Both the position numbers and the translations under genes were made by a program. Positions 27,529-36,883 of a DNA stretch of 64,000 bases are shown here, piece after piece. Source of the stretch: Vibrio litoralis DSM 17657 (lineage in GTDB: Bacteria; Pseudomonadota; Gammaproteobacteria; Enterobacterales; Vibrionaceae); assembly GCF_000426765.1 (NCBI RefSeq), contig NZ_AUFZ01000019.1:118208-182207 (forward strand), written 5' to 3'. The notes beneath the pieces were generated by a model. The model saw only the letters and a list, made by a program, of their open reading frames with translations, searched no databases and was not told the origin of the DNA. How positions within the stretch are numbered: the first letter of the stretch is position 1; each line of letters starts with the position of its first letter.

Positions 27529-29100
27529 TTATGCGGTGCGTAATTCGCGACGCAGCACTTTACCAACCGTTGATTTTGGTAGCTCCTCAAGGAACAACAT
27601 CTTACGCGGGATCTTATAGGCCGCTAAGTTTTCGCGACAATAAGCCTCAATATCTTTCTCTGTAAGCTCACTGTCTGGTGTGGTGACTAGGTGAGCGACA
27701 ACTTTTTCCCCGGTTTTTTCATCTTCAGCTCCCACCACTGCCGCTTCAATGATCTCCGGGTGCTGGCATAAGACTTCTTCAATCTCATTTGGATAAACAT
27801 TAAAGCCCGAGACGATGATCATATCTTTCATTCGGTCGACAATTTGAATAGCGCCGTTTGGCAGAATAAGCCCGACATCTCCAGTGAGAAAGTAGCCATT
27901 AATAATGCTCTTTTCTGTATCTTCAGGGCGGTTCCAATAACCTTTCATTACTTGTGGACCTTTAATGACTAACTCACCCACTTCGCCTTGCGGTAAAGGT
28001 TGATTATCTTCATTCCACACCTGTATATCGGTGTCACTAATAGGCGTACCCACACAACCTGGTTGTTGTTGGTCAAATTCATTTAATGTGAGAACCGGTG
28101 AGGTTTCAGATAGGCCCCAGCCTTCAGTGATAGTACAACCGGTGACGTCTTTCCATAAATTAAAGGTTGAGCTATTTAACGCCGAACCACCAGATATGGT
28201 CAGTTTAAAGCGTGAAAAATCTAAATCTTTAAATTCAGGATGTTGGCATAAACCAACAAATAGGGTGTTAATGCCCGACATGCCAATAAATGGCGTTGAT
28301 TTCAAGGTCTCAACAAAGCCGGCAATGTCCCTTGGGTTTGGAATTAAAGTATTGGTCACCCCCAAGCCAAATAAAGACACCATATTAACGGTAAATGCAT
28401 AAATATGGTAAAGCGGTAGCGGACAAATAAAGCTGCCAGCTTCTAATTGAGGTAGTTGCTCCAGTCGTTGAGCAATTTGAGAAGCATTGGATAGGATATT
28501 GGCATGGGTAAGGCTGGCACCTTTAGCCACTCCCGTAGTGCCACCAGTATATTGTAGTACCGCAATATCATCCGGCTTAGCTTGAGTCGGTGTTAGTTCA
28601 GGTAGTGATTTTCCTTGCTCAAGTAGCGACATTAAGTCGAAGTATTGATGTGTTGATTCGGTCACTTTTAATAAGTCGGGCGCTTTGGTGACAATCACTT
28701 GCTCTATGCCAATTTTATCTTTGATCGCTTCATATTTTGGCAGTAGGTCTTCGAGAATAATTAAAGCCTTGGCGCCAGAATCATTAAACTGATGATGCAT
28801 TTCTCTTGGGGTATATAGAGGGTTAGTGTTGACGATGATTAAACCCGCTTTGAGTGCACCATAAGCAACAATTGGGTATTGAGTTAAATTGGGCAATTGG
28901 ATCGCAATTCGATCGCCAGCCTGTAAGCCACTTTTGTGTTGTAGCCACTGAGCAAACTGAGTAGAAAGCTGTTCGATTTCTCCGTAGCTGTGGCTTTTTC
29001 CTAAGCATTGGTAGGCTTGCTTTTCGGATATCGTAAGGCAAGTATTTTCGATGAATTGAACAAGGTTTTGATGTTGTAAAATAGATTGCCAATTGCTCAT
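27529..29100 (-). CDS. long-chain fatty acid--CoA ligase, FadD paralogue
   Basis: An AMP-forming ligase of the ANL superfamily that would activate a fatty acid to its CoA ester. The P-loop YTGGTTGVAKGASLTH is near residues 190-205, motif GWGLSETSP near 330, and TGDVGLILPNG plus DRMKDMIIVSGFNVYP near the C-terminal hinge; the catalytic Lys is in PKSTVGKVLRREL. At 523 residues it is shorter than E. coli FadD (561) and lacks extra domains. It is not obviously the main fadD; medium- or long-chain specificity is not shown. AGGAAGGAG precedes the ATG. It is divergent from pabA. Confidence 0.85.
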   Translation of the reverse strand: MSNWQSILQHQNLVQFIENTCLTISEKQAYQCLGKSHSYGEIEQLSTQFAQWLQHKSGLQAGDRIAIQLPNLTQYPIVAYGALKAGLIIVNTNPLYTPREMHHQFNDSGAKALIILEDLLPKYEAIKDKIGIEQVIVTKAPDLLKVTESTHQYFDLMSLLEQGKSLPELTPTQAKPDDIAVLQYTGGTTGVAKGASLTHANILSNASQIAQRLEQLPQLEAGSFICPLPLYHIYAFTVNMVSLFGLGVTNTLIPNPRDIAGFVETLKSTPFIGMSGINTLFVGLCQHPEFKDLDFSRFKLTISGGSALNSSTFNLWKDVTGCTITEGWGLSETSPVLTLNEFDQQQPGCVGTPISDTDIQVWNEDNQPLPQGEVGELVIKGPQVMKGYWNRPEDTEKSIINGYFLTGDVGLILPNGAIQIVDRMKDMIIVSGFNVYPNEIEEVLCQHPEIIEAAVVGAEDEKTGEKVVAHLVTTPDSELTEKDIEAYCRENLAAYKIPRKMLFLEELPKSTVGKVLRRELRTA

Positions 29101-29370
29101 TGAGGCGCTCCTTCCTTGGGCTAATTTAGACCAGTTAATTATTTTGGTTAGTATAGGTAATAACGCATTATTAACATAATTATCACTAGTTGGCGGTTTC
29201 GAGATAAGAATAATGTGGAGTTAAACACGTGTTTGAATAAAAGTGATGGCGTTTTTATGAACGAAATCATTTTGTCGGAGGAAATATTTTAATTTTATGG
29301 TGTGAGATACTTGCCTTTATTCGCCGCTATTGCAGAATACACTTCCTTTACTCGGTATTAAGAACTCAAG

Positions 29371-29949
29371 ATGTTGCTGATTATTGATAATTACGATTCC
29401 TTTACCTACAACCTCTACCAATACTTTTGTGAGTTAGGGGCTAAGGTACAAGTAATACGTAACGATGAAATTGATATCGCCGGTATTGAAGCGCTTAATC
29501 CGAGCCACTTAGTGATCTCTCCAGGGCCATGTACCCCCAATGAAGCGGGGATCTCTCTACAAGCCATTCAACATTTTTCGGGTAAGCTGCCAATATTAGG
29601 CGTTTGTCTAGGCCATCAAGCGATCGCACAAGCGTTTGGTGGTGAGGTGGTAAGAGCAAGACAAGTGATGCATGGTAAAACTTCGCCGATTGTTCATACT
29701 GGGCAAAGTGTGTTTCGTGATTTACCCAATCCTTTAACCGTCACTCGTTATCACTCTTTAGTGGTTGAAACGACCAGTTTACCTAAGTGCTTTGAATTGA
29801 CCGCATGGACCACATTGGCTAATGGTGAGCTCGATGAAATCATGGGTTACCAGCATAAAAGCTTGCCGATAGAGGCGGTGCAGTTTCACCCTGAATCGAT
29901 TAAGACCGAAGGCGGTCATCAAATTTTATCTAATTTCCTTCAGCGATAA
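29371..29949 (+). CDS. pabA: glutamine amidotransferase subunit of aminodeoxychorismate/anthranilate synthase (PabA/TrpG type)
   Basis: A class I glutamine amidotransferase that supplies ammonia for making 4-amino-4-deoxychorismate (folate) and possibly anthranilate. The oxyanion strand [12 protein letters not shown], nucleophile Cys79 in GVCLGHQA, and the His-Glu pair in FHPESI are present. Length 192 is close to E. coli PabA (187). It lies upstream of argD, an arrangement also found in E. coli (pabA-fic-argD region) and Vibrio. Distinction from TrpG rests on genomic context, since no trp genes are here. Confidence 0.9.
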   Translation: MLLIIDNYDSFTYNLYQYFCELGAKVQVIRNDEIDIAGIEALNPSHLVISPGPCTPNEAGISLQAIQHFSGKLPILGVCLGHQAIAQAFGGEVVRARQVMHGKTSPIVHTGQSVFRDLPNPLTVTRYHSLVVETTSLPKCFELTAWTTLANGELDEIMGYQHKSLPIEAVQFHPESIKTEGGHQILSNFLQR

Positions 29950-30075
29950 ATCCTGCTTAAAAGTTACAAAAACGTTAATTGTTCCACAACCTTGTGATTT
30001 AGATTTTATCCTATTCTGGAATTCCACTATCCTCTAAAGCATATGCCTGATTAATTGTTCAGGAATATGTCTTAT

Positions 30076-30110
30076 TGAATAAATATTTATAATAATTAAA
30101 TAAAAAGTCA
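30076..30110. promoter_or_regulatory. predicted ArgR operator (two ARG boxes) upstream of argD
   Basis: TGAATAAATATTTA at 30076-30089 matches the ARG core at 13 of 14 positions, and TAAATAAAAAGTCA at 30097-30110 at 12 of 14. They are exactly 21 bp apart, as in established ArgR operators. The site is 60-95 bp before the argD start. Confidence 0.8.
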
Positions 30111-30171
30111 TTGATGCGTTTCATCTACTTAGCTAGATTAGTAGTAGGTGAATAAACGAAGAGGATTAGGG

Positions 30172-31383
30172 ATGTCAGTCGATACGCAAGTGCAAAGAAG
30201 TTGGTTTGAAGATGTGATGGTGCCTTGTTACAACCCGATGGAAATGATTCCAGTACGCGGGCAAGGTTCTGTTATTTGGGATCAACAAGGTAAGGAATAT
30301 ATTGATTTCGCAGGTGGTATTGCGGTGAGTTGCCTTGGTCATTGTCATCCCGTCATGATTGAAGCTTTGACAGAACAAGCACATAAAATTTGGCATTTAA
30401 GTAATGTTATGACCAATGAACCTGCATTACGTCTAGCTAAGAAACTGACGGAAATTAGCTTTGCTGAAAAAGTGTTTTTTGCCAACTCTGGCGCAGAAGC
30501 CAATGAAGCCGCATTAAAACTGGCTCGTCGTTGGGCAAAAGAAACTCATGGCGAAGAAAAAAGTGAAATCATCGCTTTTACTCAAGGTTTTCATGGCCGT
30601 ACCTTCTTCACAGTAACCGTTGGCGGTCAGCCAGCCTATTCCGATGGCTTTGGCCCTAAGCCGGGCGGTATTACTCATATTCCTTATAACGATCTTGAAG
30701 CATTAAAAGCTCACTTATCGGATAAAACTTGTGCTGTGATGATGGAACCTCTACAAGGTGAGGGGGGGGTAGTTTCTCCGGATCCTGAGTTTGTACAAGC
30801 GGTGAGAGATCTTTGTGATCAACACCATGCGTTATTGATCTTTGATGAAGTGCAAACGGGTAATGGTCGAACCGGTCATTTCTATGCTTATCAAGAGCTT
30901 GGCGTGACGCCGGATATTCTCTCGACCGCAAAATCGCTTGGTGGTGGTTTTCCAATTGGCGCAATGCTCACGACCACTGAATTAGCGCAACATATGAAGC
31001 CTGGCGTACATGGCTCAACTTATGGCGGCAATCCATTAGCTTGTGCCGTCGCTGAAGCGGTAATCAATCATATTAGTCAACCCTCAGTGCTACAAGGTGT
31101 TGCTGAACGTGAGCAATGGCTAAAACAAGGTTTATCGGCATTAAACGATAAGTACAGTTTATTTGCGGATATTCGTGGTAAAGGTTTACTGATCGGTGCC
31201 GAACTTAATGATGAGTGGAAAGGCCGAGCGCGCGATATTTTAGTGGCGGCAGGTCAACACGGCTTATTGCTGTTAGTCGCTGGTGCTAACGTGGTGCGCT
31301 TTACGCCATCTTTAGTGATAACTGAAAAAGAAATTGAGCAAGGTTTGGCGAAACTCGATCAAGCGATCGCCTCACTGGTTTAA
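30172..31383 (+). CDS. argD: acetylornithine/succinylornithine aminotransferase
   Basis: ArgD is a PLP enzyme that transaminates N-acetylglutamate semialdehyde; in Vibrio the same enzyme also serves as AstC in arginine catabolism. The PLP lysine is in [14 protein letters not shown], Lys254 from the start chosen. [17 protein letters not shown] and [12 protein letters not shown] are typical. A GTG-started extension to 30148 exists, but ATG 30172 has AGAGGA 6 bases upstream and gives a 403-residue protein like E. coli ArgD. Two well-matched ARG boxes precede it. Followed by astA after 121 bp. Confidence 0.95.
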   Translation: MSVDTQVQRSWFEDVMVPCYNPMEMIPVRGQGSVIWDQQGKEYIDFAGGIAVSCLGHCHPVMIEALTEQAHKIWHLSNVMTNEPALRLAKKLTEISFAEKVFFANSGAEANEAALKLARRWAKETHGEEKSEIIAFTQGFHGRTFFTVTVGGQPAYSDGFGPKPGGITHIPYNDLEALKAHLSDKTCAVMMEPLQGEGGVVSPDPEFVQAVRDLCDQHHALLIFDEVQTGNGRTGHFYAYQELGVTPDILSTAKSLGGGFPIGAMLTTTELAQHMKPGVHGSTYGGNPLACAVAEAVINHISQPSVLQGVAEREQWLKQGLSALNDKYSLFADIRGKGLLIGAELNDEWKGRARDILVAAGQHGLLLLVAGANVVRFTPSLVITEKEIEQGLAKLDQAIASLV

Positions 31384-31504
31384 TTTTTTTTCGACCACTT
31401 AAATTCTACCACTCTACTAGGGCAGCTCAGGTTGCCCTATGACTCTTATACTCAGGTAACTCTATACTCTAAAGGAGTCGTCCTGAATTAAAGGAGGGGG
31501 CAAT

Positions 31505-32533
31505 ATGATCATTGTTCGCCCGATTCAATTGTCTGATTATGATGCGCTGTATCGCTGCGCCGAAGAATCTGGCCATGGTTTTACTTCACTACCGCTTAAC
31601 CAAGAAATTCTGACCCGTCGTATCGAAAATTCACAGCAAAGTTTTTTGAAGTCATCGCAAGGCGGTCAATTTACCCGTCAAGATGAAAGCTATTTAATGG
31701 TAGCAGTTGATAGCGAAAGCAACGAAATTATTGGCACCACTGGCATTGAAGCTTCGATTGGTTGGGATGTACCCGCCTATAGTTATCACATCAGTAAGGT
31801 CGTTCACAGTTCAAACAAATTAAAAGTGCGCAATGAGGTTCAAGTGCTGACCTTAGGCAATAACTACACTGGTAGCAGCGAGTTATGCACTTTATTTCTT
31901 CGTCCTGAATACCGCCAAGGGCTCAATGGTCGGTTACTCTCTAAGTGCCGCTTTCTCATGCTGGCGCAATTTCCCGAACGCTTTTCTGACACCATTATTG
32001 CTGAAATGCGTGGTGTCAGTGATGCACAAGGCAACTCACCATTCTGGCAGTGGCTTAAACAGCATTTCTTCTCGATTGATTTCACGTTGGCCGATTACTT
32101 AACCGGCATTGGTAGTAAAGGTTTTATCGCTGATTTAATGCCTAAATTGCCGATTTATGTCAACTTGCTCAGCCCTGAAGCGCAAGCGGTGATAGGTAAA
32201 GTTCATCAACAAACCGCTCCGGCATTAAAGTTGCTGGAACGCGAAGGATTTTCTTGCCGTGGTTATGTCGATATTTTTGATGCGGGACCTACGGTTGAAT
32301 GTGACCGTGAGCGGATCCATTCGGTGCAGCAATCACTTCTAACTAAAGTAGAAGTGCGTGCCCACTCTTCTTCACAGCAATACCTTATCGCCAATACGAA
32401 ACTGCAAGATTTTAGAGCGACACTCGCGAAAGCCGCTTACGATTCTGAGCGCAATACGATTTATCTTGCACCAGATGTTGCACAGCAATTGTTAGTTGAA
32501 ACAGGCGATAGTTTAAGAGTACTGGCTCAATAA
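31505..32533 (+). CDS. astA: arginine N-succinyltransferase
   Basis: AstA transfers a succinyl group from succinyl-CoA to arginine, the first step of the ammonia-producing arginine succinyltransferase (AST) pathway. It has the AstA N-terminus MIIVRPIQLSDYDAL and the CTLFLRPEYRQG, FWQWLKQHFF and LPIYVNLL segments of the family. Length 342 is normal. A near-perfect AAAGGAGGGGG lies 5-6 bases before the ATG. It follows argD, but the next AST gene expected here in Vibrio, astD, is missing. Confidence 0.95.
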   Translation: MIIVRPIQLSDYDALYRCAEESGHGFTSLPLNQEILTRRIENSQQSFLKSSQGGQFTRQDESYLMVAVDSESNEIIGTTGIEASIGWDVPAYSYHISKVVHSSNKLKVRNEVQVLTLGNNYTGSSELCTLFLRPEYRQGLNGRLLSKCRFLMLAQFPERFSDTIIAEMRGVSDAQGNSPFWQWLKQHFFSIDFTLADYLTGIGSKGFIADLMPKLPIYVNLLSPEAQAVIGKVHQQTAPALKLLEREGFSCRGYVDIFDAGPTVECDRERIHSVQQSLLTKVEVRAHSSSQQYLIANTKLQDFRATLAKAAYDSERNTIYLAPDVAQQLLVETGDSLRVLAQ

Positions 32534-32637
32534 AAGCGAGAGGTTTGTTAGTTTGTTGAAAGATATTAATACGTTAAATAATAGAAGCTATAACTTGAAC
32601 TATAGTTAATTGAGTCATATTGAGTGGAGAAGAAGCC

Positions 32638-33435
32638 ATGGTAACGGTTGAACAATTATTTGAACAACTTTGGCAAGATTACGCCAAACGCTTGTGCCCT
32701 TCGGCATCAAAAGTTCAAAAACTATTGAGCCAAAAAAGCGATAAATTAATCAATGATCATATTGCGTTGCGAACCTTTTCTGGCAGTAAACTCGGGTTAC
32801 CTCAACTGGCTAAGCATTTTGTACAACTTGGCTATCAACCTGCCGGAGAGTACCATTTTGAAGCGAAAAAATTGTATGCTCAGCATTATCAACACCCCGA
32901 TCCTTTGTATCCGAAAGTGTTTATTAGTGAATTATGTTTAGAGCAATGTTCTGATACGCTTAAGCAAATTGTCAATAAACTGATTTATGACTTACCTCAT
33001 CAATATAGTGATGAAGTAAAGTTCTTATTTCAAGGTCGTCCTTGGCGTATTAGCAAAGAGGATTATCAAACCCTAGCGCAAGAAAGTGAGTATGCTGCTT
33101 GGGTTGCCGCCCATGGCTTTGGTGCGAACCATTTTACTGTAAGTGTCAATCACCTAGCGGGTTTCCACGACCTTGAACAAGTGAATGATTTTTTAGTGTG
33201 GCATCATTTTGAAATGAATCATGCAGGCGGCGATATTAAAGGCAGTAAAGAGGTTGGCTTACAGCAGTCGTCTACTATAGCGGATAAAGTAAAAGTAGAG
33301 TTTATCGATGGTGAGTTGGAGATCCCCGGTGGATTTTATGAATTTGCTAAGCGCTTTGAAAAAGACGATGGGGAGCTGTATCAAGGCTTTGTTACCGCTT
33401 CCGCGGATAAGATTTTTGAAAGTACCAATATGTGA
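32638..33435 (+). CDS. DUF1338 protein, 2-oxoadipate dioxygenase/decarboxylase family
   Basis: A 265-residue member of DUF1338. The longer family member HglS of Pseudomonas putida is an Fe(II)-dependent enzyme that converts 2-oxoadipate to 2-hydroxyglutarate; this short form is uncharacterised. Candidate metal ligands include His in NDHIALRTF and ANHFTVSVNH and the C-terminal Glu in PGGFYEFAKRF. A TTG-started extension to 32620 exists, but ATG 32638 follows GGAGA at good spacing. It lies 104 bp after astA, in the position where Vibrio usually has astD then this gene. A role in amino acid catabolism is inference. Confidence 0.85.
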   Translation: MVTVEQLFEQLWQDYAKRLCPSASKVQKLLSQKSDKLINDHIALRTFSGSKLGLPQLAKHFVQLGYQPAGEYHFEAKKLYAQHYQHPDPLYPKVFISELCLEQCSDTLKQIVNKLIYDLPHQYSDEVKFLFQGRPWRISKEDYQTLAQESEYAAWVAAHGFGANHFTVSVNHLAGFHDLEQVNDFLVWHHFEMNHAGGDIKGSKEVGLQQSSTIADKVKVEFIDGELEIPGGFYEFAKRFEKDDGELYQGFVTASADKIFESTNM

Positions 33436-33451
33436 GTTTAGACATCAATTG

Positions 33452-33487
33452 CTCGTTGCTTGAAAGAGCATACTCTCAAGCAACGAG
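33452..33487. repeat. 12-bp perfect inverted repeat between convergent genes
   Basis: CTCGTTGCTTGA and TCAAGCAACGAG lie 12 bp apart between the DUF1338 gene and spoT. The stem is strong but neither side has a T-run. Its words (CTCGTT, AACGAG) match the dispersed intergenic repeat family, so it may be a repeat that doubles as a transcription end. Confidence 0.6.
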
Positions 33488-33498
33488 AAACGAACGCT

Positions 33499-35640
33499 CT
33501 AATTACGCGCTCGACGAACTTTTAATGCATGAGGCATCACGCGGATACGTCGCATGATTTCAGCAAGATGCACTCGGTCTTTGGTGGTCAATAATAGCGT
33601 GATGGTATACAAGCGACCGTCACGTTCTTCTGTGGCAATACCATGAATATTCGAACCAGTAGAAGATACCACATTAGTCAAATCCGCTAGTGCACCTTGA
33701 CGGTTTTGCATGTCTACTTTTAATTCAGTGATAAATTCTTGTTCAAAATCTTTTGACCACTCAACGGCCATATAACGCTCTGGTTCTTTTTGGTAACCAC
33801 GGATATTTGGACAAGTTTCTCGGTGAATTACTAGGCCACGACCCGGTGAAACATGCGCAATAATGTGATCATCAGGAATCGGGTGACAGCATTTCGCGTA
33901 AGTCAGCAAGATGCCTTCTGCGCCACGAATCGGTAGTTTCTTTTTCTTCGAATGACTTGCTGAGTTGGCTTCATCTTCAGAAACGGGTAGCTCGGTTAAC
34001 TCATCGGCATCACCGAGTAAGCGGCGTGCAATCACGACGCTCATCAGTTCACCTAAACCAATCGCTGCCAATAATTCATCGAGAGTTTTTAGTTTGAGAT
34101 CGGAAAGTACGTGAGTAATGTTGCCTTCGCTAATGTCGCTAATAGACAGATCGCCTAGTGCGTGATTTAGCAAGCGACGACCTAGTGCCACCGATTCATC
34201 ACGGCGCATTGTCTTCAATACTTGACGTATCTTCGTGCGAGCGCGAGAAGTCACCACATAGTTGAGCCATGCGGCATTTGGACGAGCGCCCGGCGCACTG
34301 ATGATTTCAATAGTTTGGCCATTTTTCAGCGCTTTGCTCAGTGGGTATGGATTACGATCAACGCGAGCACCCACACAAGTGTTACCGACATCAGTGTGTA
34401 CCGCATAGGCAAAGTCAACGGCAGTTGCGCCTGCTGGTAATTCAATGATGCGACCTTTTGGCGTAAACACAAATATCTCATCAGGGAATAAATCTGACTT
34501 AACGTGCTCGATAAACTCAAATGAGTTACCCGCACTTTGTTGTAATTCAAGTAGGCTTTGCATCCAACGCTGCGCTTTAATTTGCGCTGTGGTGCCGGAG
34601 CTATCGCCATTGGCTTTGTATGACCAGTGTGCAGCGACACCTTTGTCAGCCATTTGATCCATATCTTCAGTACGGATCTGCACTTCAACCGGTACCCCGT
34701 GCGGGCCTACCATTGAAGTATGTAAAGATTGATAGCCATTCGCTTTTGGTACCGCAATGTAATCTTTCATGCGGCCAGGGCGTGGCTTATACAGGTTATG
34801 TACCTGACCTAATACTCGGTAGCAAGTGTCTGCGGTATCGACAATCACGCGGAAAGCATAAATATCCATAATGGTATGGAAACGCTGCTCTTTGGTGCGC
34901 ATTTTATTGTAGATAGAGTAAAGGTTTTTTTCTCGACCGAGTACGCGAACCTGCAAACCCGCTTCTTGTAAGCGGCCTTCAATTTCACTGTGAATACGTT
35001 GGATCATTTCTTTACGATTGCCACGTGCCGCTTTGACGACTTCTTTTAAGACGCGGTAGCGATTAGGGTACAAGGCTTCAAAACCGAGCTCTTCAAGTTC
35101 AGTTTTTATATTGTGGATACCTAAACGGTGGGCAAGGGGAGAGAAAATTTCAACCGTCTCACGTGCGATACGGCGACGTTTATCTGGGCGTAATGCACCA
35201 AGGGTGCGCATATTGTGGGTGCGGTCAGCCAGCTTAATCAGAATAACGCGAATATCTTGCACCATGGCTAAGATCATTTTACGGAAATTTTCTGCTTGAG
35301 CTTCTTTGCGATCGCGGAATTTGAGTTTATCGAGCTTAGAGACACCATCGACCAATTCAGCCACGGTTTCACCAAATTGAGCGGCAAGCTCTTCTTTAGT
35401 GACTTCGGTATCTTCAATTACATCATGCAATAACGCCGCCATTAAGGTTTCGTTATCAAGGTGCATTTCCGCCAGAATACGGGCAACCGCAACGGGGTGT
35501 ATGATGTAAGGTTCGCCGCTTGAACGAGTTTGACCTTCATGAGCCTCTTTTGCTACCAAAAAGGCTTCACGCAGAGTCTCAAGTTGAGACTCTGGTAAAT
35601 ATTCTTGGGCAACGGCCTTTAAACTTTCAAATAAGTACAA
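33499..35640 (-). CDS. spoT: bifunctional (p)ppGpp synthetase/hydrolase SpoT
   Basis: SpoT makes and degrades the alarmone (p)ppGpp in response to starvation. The hydrolase HD domain carries LLHDVIEDT with His72-Asp73 as in E. coli; the synthetase domain has GREKNLYSIYNKM and the EVQIRTEDMD segment; then a TGS domain (VFTPKGRIIELPAGATAVDFAYAV), and a C-terminal ACT domain. An intact HD motif identifies SpoT rather than RelA. Length 713. It is the last gene of gmk-rpoZ-spoT, 25 bp after rpoZ; trmH and recG do not follow as they do in E. coli. Confidence 0.96.
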   Translation of the reverse strand: MYLFESLKAVAQEYLPESQLETLREAFLVAKEAHEGQTRSSGEPYIIHPVAVARILAEMHLDNETLMAALLHDVIEDTEVTKEELAAQFGETVAELVDGVSKLDKLKFRDRKEAQAENFRKMILAMVQDIRVILIKLADRTHNMRTLGALRPDKRRRIARETVEIFSPLAHRLGIHNIKTELEELGFEALYPNRYRVLKEVVKAARGNRKEMIQRIHSEIEGRLQEAGLQVRVLGREKNLYSIYNKMRTKEQRFHTIMDIYAFRVIVDTADTCYRVLGQVHNLYKPRPGRMKDYIAVPKANGYQSLHTSMVGPHGVPVEVQIRTEDMDQMADKGVAAHWSYKANGDSSGTTAQIKAQRWMQSLLELQQSAGNSFEFIEHVKSDLFPDEIFVFTPKGRIIELPAGATAVDFAYAVHTDVGNTCVGARVDRNPYPLSKALKNGQTIEIISAPGARPNAAWLNYVVTSRARTKIRQVLKTMRRDESVALGRRLLNHALGDLSISDISEGNITHVLSDLKLKTLDELLAAIGLGELMSVVIARRLLGDADELTELPVSEDEANSASHSKKKKLPIRGAEGILLTYAKCCHPIPDDHIIAHVSPGRGLVIHRETCPNIRGYQKEPERYMAVEWSKDFEQEFITELKVDMQNRQGALADLTNVVSSTGSNIHGIATEERDGRLYTITLLLTTKDRVHLAEIMRRIRVMPHALKVRRARN

Positions 35641-35665
35641 TTGTTATACGCCCAGAATAGAGAGA

Positions 35666-35938
35666 TTAACGGTGGTGAACGATGCTGCTTACTGCTGCTA
35701 ATTCTGCCGCGTCTTGCTCTTGTTGTTCTTGGCGTTCACGTGCGTCTAGTACTTCTTTAGTGATCAAGCCTTCTTCGATTTCGCGTAGTGCGATAACGGT
35801 CGTCTTATCATTTTCTTCAGGAACCAATGCATCTTTGTTGCCAGTTTGCATTTGACGAGCGCGGCGAGCCGCAATTAGGACTAGGTCGAAACGGTTACCG
35901 ACTTTTTCAACAGCGTCTTGGACAGTTACGCGTGCCAT
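35666..35938 (-). CDS. rpoZ: RNA polymerase omega subunit
   Basis: Omega helps assemble and stabilise the beta-prime subunit. The reading [20 protein letters not shown] and RRARQMQ are signature segments. A four-codon extension to 35950 is possible, but ATG 35938 has GGAG 6 bases upstream and matches the family start, for 90 residues. The C-terminus is Glu/Gln-rich. It lies between gmk and spoT, the standard operon. Confidence 0.96.
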   Translation of the reverse strand: MARVTVQDAVEKVGNRFDLVLIAARRARQMQTGNKDALVPEENDKTTVIALREIEEGLITKEVLDARERQEQQEQDAAELAAVSSIVHHR

Positions 35939-36060
35939 GGTTGACTCCAATTAGTGAATTTTATTTAGAATGACGGGAAATTATACAGCCTTACTGCTAG
36001 AGATTCTAGCAATAAGATGGCTGGGTAATTATTTGTGTATTTTGAGAGAAAAACTCTCGA

Positions 36061-36687
36061 TTATTCAGCCAGTAAGGCTTGTAACATGCCGTTATATTTA
36101 ACCGCTTGTTTGTCGTGTCTTAGGCGCTCAGCACGAATAATGGCTTTAAAGTCCATTAGTGCCGCGTCAAAGTCATCATTGATGATCAGATAATCATATT
36201 CATCATAATGAGAAATTTCAGATTTTGCTTTACTCATGCGACCGGCGATCACTTCTTCGCTATCTTGACCACGAGTATTTAAACGGCGCTCTAATTCACC
36301 ATTTGACGGCGGCAAAATAAAGATACCTTTAGCATGTGGCATTTGAGTGCGAATTTGACGCGCGCCTTGCCAATCGATATCTAAGAAAATATCGATGCCT
36401 TTGTTTAGGTTTTCTTCAATCCACACACGAGAAGTGCCGTAATAATTACCAAACACTTCAGCATGCTCGAGAAATACGCCTTGTTCCATTAACTCAACAA
36501 AGTGCTGCTTTTCAACAAAGTGGTAATGAACGCCATCTTCTTCACCAGGACGTTTTTCACGTGTGGTGTGTGAAATAGATACCTTCATTGCGTAGTTAGG
36601 ATTTTTTTCTAACATCGCAGAGATGAGGCTAGATTTACCCGCACCACTAGGCGCAGAAACAATATAAAGGGTACCTTTACCGATCAT
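36061..36687 (-). CDS. gmk: guanylate kinase
   Basis: Gmk converts GMP to GDP, supplying GTP and the precursor of ppGpp made by the downstream spoT. The P-loop [12 protein letters not shown] is at residues 9-20 and the GMP-binding region at [19 protein letters not shown]. Length 208 is normal. First gene of gmk-rpoZ-spoT; 122 bp separate it from rpoZ. Confidence 0.96.
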   Translation of the reverse strand: MIGKGTLYIVSAPSGAGKSSLISAMLEKNPNYAMKVSISHTTREKRPGEEDGVHYHFVEKQHFVELMEQGVFLEHAEVFGNYYGTSRVWIEENLNKGIDIFLDIDWQGARQIRTQMPHAKGIFILPPSNGELERRLNTRGQDSEEVIAGRMSKAKSEISHYDEYDYLIINDDFDAALMDFKAIIRAERLRHDKQAVKYNGMLQALLAE

Positions 36688-36826
36688 TATTTATTCACTT
36701 TTGTTGAGGCTTATCATTACCATTTTAGTCAACTGGGCGGTTTAGCCAAGGCATTAAAAACAATAAGGATAAAAAAGGGGAACGAAGAGTAGCATAAGGG
36801 ATAGGAAATTTGAATTGGTAGGTAAA

Positions 36827-36861
36827 ATTAAAGCCACTAGAGTATATATACCCTAGTGGCT
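36827..36861 (-). terminator. terminator after the nhaC-like gene
   Basis: AAGCCACTAG and CTAGTGGCTT form a 10-bp stem whose interior continues as a near-palindrome (GTATATATAC). On the minus strand TTTAATTTTACC follows. It lies 23 bp beyond the stop codon. Confidence 0.75.
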
Positions 36862-36883
36862 TTAAGTGGTATGACAGAGGCGT

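Noticed and set aside
29110..29160. Possible FadR site upstream of the acyl-CoA ligase gene (GACCAGTT)
   Set aside because: Only one half of the FadR palindrome is present; the other half does not match.
29223..29234. AAACACGTGTTT palindrome between the ligase gene and pabA
   Set aside because: A 12-bp dyad in AT-rich DNA with no supporting context; too weak to call an operator.
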